NCBI GenBank assembly: GCA_039545295.1 | Contig: BCIK01000005.1 | Coordinates: forward strand, 407,142-471,141 | Direction of reading: 5' to 3' | Length of the DNA: 64,000 bases | DNA from: Udeniomyces pyricola | Taxonomy: Eukaryota; Basidiomycota; Tremellomycetes; Cystofilobasidiales; Mrakiaceae | Shown here: positions 32,450 to 41,922 of the stretch, piece after piece | Layout: each line of letters starts with the position of its first letter | Position numbering within the stretch: the stretch's first letter is position 1 | Notes under the pieces: model-generated | Databases searched by the model: none | Seen by the model: the letters and a program-made list of their open reading frames with translations, nothing else | What the model was told of the DNA's origin: nothing | Made by a program: the position numbers and the translations under genes

Positions 32450-33585
32450 ATGGAAGCCATCATCAATCTCTTCGGTGGGTGCTGCGGCAGACGTACAAAA
32501 GACTCGGTTCGTTTGAGCTCTTCCTTTCCCCTCTCGCAGTCAACTCTTCCCAGCTAGTTCTCTGCTTCTGTCCTGCCCCGTCATGCTCGACATCTCATCC
32601 CTAGCCCTTGATGATCGTTCTTCAGAAACCAACGGAAAACACCCCCTTGATCCAAGACGGAACTTCGCCCTCGGTTCCCGCCCAAACCCGTCCGCTTTCA
32701 CCGTGCGTACGACCAACGGCATGCCTCTTTCCCTACTCCCCTATCCTTATCCTGCCATCGACGCGTCCACACAGACATGATCACTGATTCGGATCGATCG
32801 ACATCTTGAAATGTCTTTGCCTACTCACAGGACCCCATCTGAGCTCTTCCGAGCCGAGGAGGAGGAGTGTGAGCGTATAGCGCACGAGGCGGAACTGTGA
32901 GTGCTCCCAGCCCTCTTCACCTCGAGATGACTCGATTACCTGTGATCCCTTCGCCTTTGCTTTTGGCCATCTACCTCAATCGCGTACCTCCTGTACATCT
33001 CAAACAAGCACGAATCTATATGTCCGATGCTGACCTTAGTCCTGGTCTGTTTTTCTTTTATTTCTACTGTTTTGCCGATTTTCTTGTTGCGCCTGTTTTG
33101 CGTTTGCCCAAAGACAAATGGCCGCTGCCGCCGGCACTCGGCTCACCCCCTCCATCAGATCACTCTCGGGTGGTATCTCCGCTCAAGGCTCCATCACGCA
33201 CTCGCCCCATGCTGGTCCAACAGATCTACCCCAAGACGAGACTTTCAACAATGGTGATGACACCAGCCTAGTAAGTCTCCTATTCCTTGGCGGCATAGGC
33301 TGCAAATGAACCAAAACCCAACTAGTATGGCGCCTAAACGTCATTGGAACTTGGTTCGCTTTGCCTTTCTCTCTCTCCCCTCCCTCCTTTTACATCCCTT
33401 CCCCCCCCCCCCCTCTTTACTATTTTGGACATTGTCTCTCATCTTCGTCCAAGCAGACCACTCGCAACCACGGCAAACCGAGCACGGCAAAGTCCTCAAG
33501 CTCTACCCGGTCGACGGAAGGTCTCTCGCCCTTACCGAAGAAGAAGAAGGTCAGCAAGTTCAAGAAACCGCCGACCGATTGGTAA
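32450..33585 (+). CDS. small acylated-type protein with Cys pair and dileucine motif (possible Ego1/LAMTOR1-like)
   Basis: Five exons (32450-32506, 32626-32702, 32831-32896, 33114-33270, 33457-33585) give 161 residues with every junction in frame. The N-terminus MEAIINLFGGCCGRR carries a Cys pair at 11-12 followed by Arg, a typical palmitoylation context. Residues 23-28 are ENTPLI, matching the acidic dileucine signal ExxxLI used for vacuolar/late-endosomal sorting. Then a charged helix (ELFRAEEEECERIAHEAEL), a Ser-rich part and a basic tail (PLPKKKKVSKFKKPPTDW). Cys pair, dileucine and charged helix in this order recall Ego1/LAMTOR1 lysosomal anchors of TORC1 signalling, but those usually begin with a myristoylated Gly2, absent here. 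Function is therefore only suggested. Confidence 0.65.
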
Positions 33586-35516
33586 TTGTTGTCTCTTGAT
33601 ACTGTACCCTCTTTTTGCTTTTTTTTTTCTTCTTCTTCTTTTTTCTTTTCTGTTGCGTCGGATATCAATCTGTCGTTCAAGTTGCTGTGGCCCTTTGTTG
33701 TTAGGCCGAGTTGGGCCAACGACATCATCTCCTCCTTTCCGTTGCACGCTACACATCATCTTGTCACGTCTCCTTCACATCTCGCCAACTGCCCCCCCCC
33801 CCTCTCTACATCCTTGAACCTATCATAGTACCTCTTAACTCGCTCTATCCCCCTTTGGCCTTTCAGACTCCTGGGCGCTCCCTTCTACCTCTGTTACTCC
33901 TCTTCTTGAACCCGTCAGGCTCCCTGCCCTTTCCCCCCCCCCCGCATTCCTCTCCCCTCAAGTGCTTTTTTTCTCTTTTTCAATCTTTTGACGACGTTTG
34001 ATGACCCCTTTATTTCCTTCTTCGATCTCTTCGAATCCTGCATGGCTCCTCACTGCACTCCCCCCTTTTTAGTCCTTTCTCTCTTTTCTCTCTCTCTCCT
34101 TCTTTTTTTTGTCTCCTTCTTTCGTTCTTCTTTGGTTCGCTTGTTTTTCCAATCTTCTTTTGCCCTTTGCGATGTTCTTTGATGTCTTTGGTTTCCTCCA
34201 GTTTGCGAGGCACTACGTCCTCAACGCTAGTGGTCTGGGTGATGGATTTGCGCATGCTCTTAAGTTGTTACTTCGTGATGCTTTTTTTTCCTTCTTGTTC
34301 CTCTCTTTTGGTTTCTTTTGTTGTTGTTGTTTGTTAAGTTGGTTACGATCCAAGTCGATTTGACGACTTTGGTCGTTTATGGGACTTATCGTGCAACGGC
34401 AGGAATTTTGATCTATTCGAGAGCACGCACGACGTGTGTATCAAACAGCTGGCTGCAGAACTGAGCTGGAAGAAGAAAGAGAAAAAAAAAAAAAGAGAAA
34501 AAAAAAAGAAAAAGTATGGCGCATCGAATGAGAAGCCGTGTTATATTAACGTTTAATAACGTCAGTTGCGCACGCAGGCGCGAGGGTTGCGAACCTAGCA
34601 GCTGCACAGCTGGAGTCGAATCAGGTACGTAAAGTACTCACTACATACTAGTCCTGATCAGTGATTTCTTTTTACGCGGAAGCGTATCATATACCAAGGG
34701 CGTATGATCATCGATGTGATAAAATCATATGCGCGGTAAGATCGAACATAGATATATATATATATATATATATATGGTGATCGTATCGTCGCGTGCTCGT
34801 GTCGCAACATATTAAAACTCACGCTTGACTCATGTACTCATGCGGGTAGACATTCAAACTCCGCGGTAACGGGTTCACCTAAACGCAGTCGACAGACGTG
34901 CGTCGGACGTCGGTCGATGGTCAGTCACCCGTTTATATATGTTTGGTCGGGACGTCGCGTGTCGCGAGCCAATTGCAAGACATGAGATGAGATCTGTGAT
35001 GTGAGATCCGAAATCCGAGATTGCGTGGTACGTCGAAACGAAATGAAAGATGATGAGACGAGAGTACGAACATGAATCAACGGCCGATAAACGGAAAGCG
35101 CCAAAGGCAATGAGGGAGTAGAGATAGCAACGATGGACCATAGAGGATAGTGAGATCAGACATATATTTGAAATTCAGCTCTCACTACGATAGTGCTCGA
35201 GCTGCGAGAAACTGAAGGATGAAGGAAAATTGGAGGCAAGAACGCGTACTGCGGAGGATACAGAAAGTCAAGCGGTCAACGTGTTAATCCCGCGCGCTCA
35301 GCCCCCCCCCCCCTTCCCTCGCTTCCTTGCAGCAGCTTGGCTTTGCCTCTTCTCCTTCCTCTGTCGTCTCTGTCGTCTCCGGCTTTTCTGTCTCCTCTTG
35401 GCACCTCTCCGGCTCCCCCCTCCGCTCCCTGGTATCTATCTGTCGCATCTTGCTACCTTGACCTTGCCCCTCATCCACCCTCATTTTTCACTTGTCTCCT
35501 TCCTTTTGGCCTCGAG
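33586..35516. other. gene-free region of about 1.9 kb
   Basis: The left part (33600-34340) is T/C-rich with poly-T runs. 34340-35250 is less biased, with a TA run at about 34752-34775, an A-rich patch at 34480-34520, and no open frame that looks coding. 35300-35516 is C-rich leader-like sequence before the next gene. A stretch near 34565-34625 has short inverted repeats but does not fold into a recognisable tRNA by eye. Confidence 0.5.
34752..34775. repeat. TA dinucleotide run
   Basis: About 12 perfect TA units within the gene-free stretch. Confidence 0.9.
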
Positions 35517-37157
35517 ATGCACTCGCCGCAACCCCTTCCGCCCAGACCCACACCGTCTCGAAACAACACCGCCTCTCCGCCAACCCCCCCGCGTTCCGTT
35601 TCGCCATTGTCTAACCGTCGACGGTCATCCTCTCACTCCAACAACTCTTCCACCTCATCTTTATCACAAGGCTCGTCTGACTCATGGGCTCATCGCCGAG
35701 GGAGCGATACTCGGACGCCGGGTACGAGTGAGGACGGTCGCGACGACAGCGACGAGTTTGACGAGAACAAGGAGAGAGGGGGCGCGCATCTACTTTCTTC
35801 CCTTCCCCCCTCTCACGGCTCCCTCGCCGCCCCTCGACCGAGCAACTCAAGGTCGACTTCAGCTTCTAGCACTCGCTCACCGAACTCGCCGCTCACCACC
35901 TTTGACGCCCGACGAACCCATGCTGTTGGTCATAGCATCGACGGTAACGGCTCAACCTCGACGCGGCTATTCCTCGACAGCGACCTCCTCACGCCGCCGC
36001 GAAGCCCTCAGCCTCAACACTCGCCGCCAAGGGTTCTCCGCTCGGCGCGCAACTATCAAAAGGCCGTTGGTGTCCTTGCAAGTTCGTCTTCGGAAGACCC
36101 GAATCAGGACGATGATGAGACAATAGTGTCATTTTCCGTGACGCCCGTCCCGTCATCCTCTTCCTCTTCCTGCTCCTCGACCACTCTTCCGGACACGAGC
36201 GACGCCAAGACGGCCTATGCCGAGCTCGACGCGGAGCAGAGCGACGAAGCCCTCTTTCGCGAGGTCGATGCGCTCATCCAGTCCGACAGCGAGCAGTCTC
36301 ATCACGACGAGGAAGACAGTGATTGGAGCGTGCTCGACGATGGCGAAGGAGACGACGGTGACGAGGATACCGACACGAGCAATCACGGACGGCGAACCCA
36401 TCATCCTCATCACCTTCAGACGACTGGTTCGTCGACGACGTCGTGGCCTTTGGCCTGGTCGTTGTCCTCATCTTCTTCGTCATCCTCATCCAAACTTCCA
36501 AGCATCAAGGAGTCTGTCCCGTTGAGAACGTTTTCGTCGTCTTGGGCCAGCAACCGAGACGCGTCCTACCTTCCATTGCATAACGACGGCGGGTCGTCGT
36601 CGTCGTCCTCGCCCTTCGGCTCCTCTCTGTTCTCTTCGTTCCCACCTCGACTATCTTCGTTCTTGTCTCTCACCTCGTCTTCTATCCCTACAACTTCTTC
36701 TTCTTCGCATCATTCATCTACCGCTCGTTACGCTGCCCTTGCGCCCTCACACCGATACAGCCGCCCTTCGCCTTCTCTTCCTATCAAGCTCGTCCAAACG
36801 CTCTCTCTCCTGCTCCTTCCGCCTATCTTTCTCGCCATTCCCATTGCCATCTCGCTCTACTTCCTCGGCGAACTCTACTATTACCTCGGCTTCTACTTCT
36901 TCGACTGGTACTCGACGGCATACACGGGCCTCTTTTGGGTCCTCACGGCGGGCGCCATGCTTGCGTATGGATGGGCTGGATTCTGGATGATTGCGAGGAT
37001 GGGCAAGGGGCTCGTCGAGGTTTGGGGTGTTCGTCAGCAGGTCCATGAGGATAATGGTCAGAGGAGGAGGAAAACGCAGCGAGGGTCGGATGGAAAGCGA
37101 AGGCGGAATCGAAGACCCGATACCGGACCTAGGTCTTTGGTGGGGAGTGTCGCTTGA
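35517..37157 (+). CDS. disordered protein with C-terminal membrane hairpin and Atg8-interacting-like motif
   Basis: Single exon, 546 residues; ATG at 35517 is the first in a C-rich leader. Residues 1-420 are Ser/Pro/Asp-rich and appear disordered. At residues 267-275 the sequence is DSDWSVLDD inside a long acidic stretch: a textbook LIR/AIM (W270-S-V-L273, acidic on both sides, preceding Ser). Residues about 425-463 (LSLLLLPPIFLAIPIAISLY continuing to YYYLGFYFF) and 470-492 (TGLFWVLTAGAMLAYGWAGF) are two hydrophobic segments separated by a short DWYSTAY turn. Behind them is a mixed charged helix (GKGLVEVWGVRQQ) and a basic tail. A hydrophobic hairpin plus LIR is the layout of ER-phagy and nucleophagy receptors (Atg40, FAM134 type). 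No sequence family was recognised, so that role is inference. It may equally be an ordinary ER or vacuolar membrane protein. Confidence 0.75.
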   Translation: MHSPQPLPPRPTPSRNNTASPPTPPRSVSPLSNRRRSSSHSNNSSTSSLSQGSSDSWAHRRGSDTRTPGTSEDGRDDSDEFDENKERGGAHLLSSLPPSHGSLAAPRPSNSRSTSASSTRSPNSPLTTFDARRTHAVGHSIDGNGSTSTRLFLDSDLLTPPRSPQPQHSPPRVLRSARNYQKAVGVLASSSSEDPNQDDDETIVSFSVTPVPSSSSSSCSSTTLPDTSDAKTAYAELDAEQSDEALFREVDALIQSDSEQSHHDEEDSDWSVLDDGEGDDGDEDTDTSNHGRRTHHPHHLQTTGSSTTSWPLAWSLSSSSSSSSSKLPSIKESVPLRTFSSSWASNRDASYLPLHNDGGSSSSSSPFGSSLFSSFPPRLSSFLSLTSSSIPTTSSSSHHSSTARYAALAPSHRYSRPSPSLPIKLVQTLSLLLLPPIFLAIPIAISLYFLGELYYYLGFYFFDWYSTAYTGLFWVLTAGAMLAYGWAGFWMIARMGKGLVEVWGVRQQVHEDNGQRRRKTQRGSDGKRRRNRRPDTGPRSLVGSVA

Positions 37158-38120
37158 AAACATTTCTTTCCCATCGTCTTTTGGTTCCTTTCTTTTTTTC
37201 TTCTTCTCCCCTCTCTCTCTCTTCCCTGCCATGTTTGTTTATATTCCTCATTGAGTTCTTTGGTCGCGCCTTCCTGTTGTTGAACACAGCGTCAATCTGA
37301 CCTTCCCTACNCCNCTCGGACCCCCCCCCCCCCCCCCCTTCCCGGCCCCTTCTACTGCACATTCCCCATTTATCAACCGCACTTCGTTCACTCTCCTTTT
37401 TATCCCTTGCAACCCATTCCCTTTGGCGCAAAATGAAGCCATCTCACCAGCTACTCTCCGCGTCTCGCCGTTTAATCATTTTCTTTTTTTTCTTTTTCGT
37501 CTTGACTCGTGGCCACTCCCACTCCATCACACAATTATAATGCCTCACGAAACGCCATCGAACCCCTGGTCCAAAGTTAGCCTGAGCAGTTGGATCGCGT
37601 TCGATCTGCTTGAGAGATGGTAGATGTTTGAGTGATCGATCAGACAATAATTTTTTTTTAATTTTTTTTTTATCGGCACTTCCAATCACTTGGGCGTGCG
37701 TGTGACTACTTATTGGCTTGGCGTATCGATACATGCATGACTGACGAGCTAGGATCGACTGAATTGCATTGAGATAAGTAATACTGCAGCTATCAACGAT
37801 CAAAATTCTCATATTCATCAGGAGGTCATGTCAGAAACTGCAGAAATGCATTCCAATCAAGTAAACCCTCAATATAGATGATGGTGCCTTAATATTAATC
37901 AATACGCTTCCGCCCTGCATTCCCTGCCATTCCGCGTATAAGCTGTCATGCGACCGGTCAATATCGATCCGCCTCGTTAAGACCGATCCTCCTCGATACC
38001 TTGTCCGAGTTGTCTCCTTTGACCGTTGGCCGCCGTCGCCAGTCTCGATCCGTCGACCATCACCACCACGTCCAACCTTTTCTCCCAGACCTACCTTCTC
38101 GTCTCTTTCTCTAGTTCAAC
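37158..38120. other. intergenic region upstream of the velvet gene
   Basis: About 960 nt. Ambiguous bases at 37311 and 37314 lie beside a C18 run at 37321-37338. AT-rich sequence with poly-T at 37649-37670 follows. Nothing coding is supported. Confidence 0.55.
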
Positions 38121-40609
38121 ATGGTTGCCGTCTATGGGAGACCTACCAAGATGCTCGAAGGTCAATGGGCAGGCAAGATCATGAGGTTCGTTGGCGGCTT
38201 AAATCTCCGTCGTCTCTCCCTCCCTCTTTGGCCTTGGCCTTCTCTTCCCCCCCCCCCCCCCCNNCCCCTTGATTCCTGGCTCTTCCCCTAGGGGCCGCCA
38301 CGACTCTTTTCGGAGGACAATCGAGCCCCTCCCCATCCGTTTCGTTCCGATGATTCTCCTATTGCTTATGGGTGATGGTGATCGACGTGTTCGCGTTCTG
38401 ACGAGACTGGTTCACGTCTGTCATTGGCCCCCCTTCCCCAATCTGCATCCACACACTCTGTTGGTCGGCTCGCGCATCCTTTTCTCCTTCTCTCTCTCTC
38501 CTTTTGTCCATTCAACTCTCCTGGCTCTCATCTGCCTGCGTCTCCCTGCCTCCAGGTTCAGTCTCGAAGTTGCTCAGCAGCCTAACGTTGGTCGCAAGGT
38601 AAAGTCTTCTTTCTTCTTTTTTTTTGTTTAGTTTACAAGTCGGGATAGGGCACGAATTATGTCGCGGCGTGTGTTCAGCGCGTCATGAGGAGGTCGATCG
38701 GAAGCTTTGTTTTCGGCAGGGGGGAGAGAGATCCAGAGATTTGTAGCGCTTGATTCCGTGCTTACTACTCCCTTCGTGCCCCCCCCCCCCTTTCGGCCCC
38801 TTCCCCAACGATCCCATTGATCCTGTATGCTTTGTTCAACACTCCGACGCTGATCTCTTCGCATGTTTGTGTATGGACGCGGGCTGTGATGACTTGTGTT
38901 GCTCAGTCAGGAGACAAGGACCGACGACCGATAGCCAACGTGCCTATCTGTCGATTCAGGGTGATTGAAGTCAATCCCAATGGTACCGAAACGTGTCTGC
39001 CAGACGAGTGAGTAGCGCGCCTTTATCTCTCTCCATCTTCGTTTTACTTCTCCCCCTTTCTCTCTCTCTCTCTTTGTCTCTCCCCCCCCCCCCTTCCTTC
39101 AGGAACTGATTCTGTTTCTCTTGGCTTTCTTCTTCCTCCTCCCCCTTCTTAGTTCCATCAATACCGCCGACTTGCTATGCCAGGTTGAGCTCTGCGATGC
39201 CGTCGAACCGAACGACCCAAGGAACTCTGTTATGGTCAACCCTTACCTACCTGGCTCTGCCCAGGGCCCAGGTTACCCACTCGCCTCCTCGAGTGCATAC
39301 AACCCCTTCCCTCCACCTCGTCTTCAACAACCCCCTCACCCGCCTTCGCTGCACCCCCATCAACCCCATCAAGAATCTCCCCATCCTTATCACCCTTCCT
39401 CAACCATTCCCCTCAGCCAAAACAACTCTGCGCAATCGGCCGCTTTCGCCTCGTCCTTCTTCGCTGGTCCAGCCCATACAACGGACCCCGTATCCAGCAC
39501 TTCTTCATCCTCATCCTATCAAAACCCATCGAACCAATCCAAGAGCTCGTCCTCTTTCGGCAGCAGCGCCGTTCCTGGAGGAAGTAGCTCTTCGGCCTCG
39601 TCAGTGCCTCCCATCGCCATCGCCGTTCCGAACCTACCGGCTCATCAGCGACGCGATCACATCCGAACCGTCGTCTCGGGTTCTTCGTACTCGGGCAGTG
39701 GGACAGGCAGCGGGAGCGGGTCCAAGAGTAAGAGTGGGAATGACAGCTCGAGCCTCGAGGGCGCGAGTGGAAGTGGGGATAGTAGACCCATGGCGAAAGG
39801 AGCAGCCTTGACTGCTTCGGGCTCGGGATCAGGATCCGGAGGATACGAAGACTCGAGCAGCATTGGGAACGAAGCAGTCATCGTCGAGAGGGTTGGAGGG
39901 AGACTGACCAAGGGCAAGTCGAAATCTAAGAAGGATAGGATCAAACCCGTTAGGAACATCTTTGGTAGTGAGTTTCTATAGCTACAGATATGCGCCACCC
40001 CTCTTTCCTCTTTTCCCATTTTCCTCCACCCGTTCATCTTCTTTTTATCCCTCTTACACCCGTGACCTGCGTTCCTGTCACTTCCATCTTGATCGAATTC
40101 TGATCTCCTGCCCCTATCCTCTTGCTTTTTTTTTTTTTNTCCCGCGGCAACGTTTTTCTTCTTCTTCTTTTTCTTCTTCTTTTCTTTTCCTTCTCCCAGA
40201 TCTCTTCATCCTCGCGACACGTCTGACCGACATCGACGGCTCTCCGGGTATCTGGTTCATCTTCCAAGACATTGCTATCCGAACTGAAGGCCGTTACTCC
40301 CTCTTCTTCCAAGTCTTTGACCTTGAATCGCGTACCGTCGAATCGCTCGAGGCAGCTTCGGTTCTCTCGAGTTGTTATTCGACTTGTTTCACGGTGTACT
40401 CTCCGAGGTACCATCCGGGTGTGCCACCGTCGACGGAGTTGGCCAAGCACTTCGTATCGCAAGGGTATAGGTTGACGTTGAAGAAAGGGGGGTCGTCGAC
40501 GGCCAAGGCAGCGGCGGCAGCTGCTAGCGGAGGAGGAGGGGGCAGTGGCGCTCGAAGACGAGCGGCATCGTCGGAGGAGAGTAGTAACAGTGGGAGTGAG
40601 GAGCCATGA
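38121..40609 (+). CDS. velB: velvet-domain regulator, VelB-like
   Basis: Fungal-specific transcription regulator (NF-kB-like velvet fold) linking light, development and secondary metabolism; VelB forms nuclear dimers with VosA or VeA. Exons 38121-38185, 38556-38598, 38907-39007, 39153-39964 and 40200-40609 give 476 residues in continuous frame. Velvet motifs in order: FSLEVAQQPNVGRK, GDKDRRPIANVPICRFRVIE, then NTADLLCQVELCD. About 230 Ser/Pro/His-rich residues follow (39250-39930). The second half of the fold comes next: NIFGDLFILATRLTDIDGSP, GIWFIFQDIAIRTEGRYSLF, FQVFDLESR, CFTVYSPRYHPGVPPSTELA. A split velvet domain is characteristic of VelB, though the insert here is long. An alternative acceptor three nt downstream of 38906 would delete one codon. 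Intron 1 contains two ambiguous bases (38263-38264). Confidence 0.9.
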
Positions 40610-41922
40610 GGAGGGAAATGTGCATTTCTTCGGAAGGGGNGNGGGGGGGGGGGGGACGAGACTTCCCTCGGCTACAATCGGTCCATGTTCGTTTCCCTCT
40701 TCGCGCTCCCTTATGTCCCCACCGTGTTTATACTATTCTGAAACCGCAACGACTTGATATCCATCGACGCCTTGCTATTTATTTCCCTCTTCTTTGACCA
40801 CGAGCAATATTGCCATCTTCCAACTTTTTTCTGCTCCTATCTCTGCTCGATACATTGTACTTCCCCCTCTCTTTCCCTGTTATTATACCCATAAGTCTTC
40901 TCTCAAAGACAAAACATACACATATATCAAACTTGGGAACACCTCCTTTCGCACCTCGGTTTTTTCCTAATCATTCTCGTCTTGCGCCCTCCCCCCCCCC
41001 CCCTCCCCCAATCTCTTGTGTTTGTTTTGTTTCGTTGTGGTCCAATCAGTCTCAGTTTTTGTTTTTTTCTTCACCTTCTTCTCTGCCTTGGCCTATCTTT
41101 GATCTAAATAGTAGTAGTTGTTCAGGTATGAACTATCGTCTGCATCTTCTCTTTGCGCTGATCTCTTCTCCCAGCGAGCGCCGGCCTGTCTGTACCTTCT
41201 TTCTCGACTCTTTCTCTCTTACTCTCTTCGTCTTGATCATTTTGCTGCTTCTATCTCGCATTTGATTCCAGTTCGTCGTATCGGTCGTCTTTTTGATCTG
41301 CATGTTTGTACGCCACGTCGTTTTTTCAAGATGATGGACGTGGGTTTAGGTTGGTTTCTGTCAGGCCGATCGGTCGTCGTCCTCCTCGAGTGGGGGCCCC
41401 CTTTGATTCCGTTGATCGACCGACTGCAAGCGGTTCATGGTCTTTTTTCTATTATATCATTATTATTATCATTTTAAATCCATTTCACAGTCAGTCGTGC
41501 GGGACACTGATCGAGTACCCATCGTCACACGTATCGATCCATTGAAGGGAGCCTTCGTCGTATATATGACGTGCCCATATGGGACTGCTCACATGCACTC
41601 ACAAGAAGATCCTTGATCAAAAACAAGGCGAGTAGGAGAACGATCATACAACGGCAGCGTGATTCATTACATTCATCAAAAGGGACTATACCGTGTCGAT
41701 CCCACGTATCCATATACCATCAAGAGATGTTCGGCCGATGCCGTAGTAGTCAACGTGATTCCTAGACGTAGTAGTGGTTATTTTGATTCACTCAACTGGC
41801 CGTCGGCTCTCGGTCGATATCGGAAAAAGAACACACCTCATTTATGTGTTTACAATACAATGACCATTCATGCAGATACACGCGAAAAAAAAAAAAAATC
41901 TTCTTTGATATCAGGTTTAACG
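40610..41922. other. convergent 3' region of velB and the TBC gene
   Basis: About 1.3 kb without a supported gene. G run with ambiguous bases at 40640-40650, T/C-rich sequence to 41300, then AT-rich sequence with a short poly-A at 41886-41898. Frames present are pyrimidine-bias artefacts. Confidence 0.55.

Noticed and set aside
34560..34640. Possible tRNA or structured RNA (gggttgcgaacc, agctgcacagct)
   Set aside because: Short inverted repeats only; a cloverleaf could not be completed by eye.
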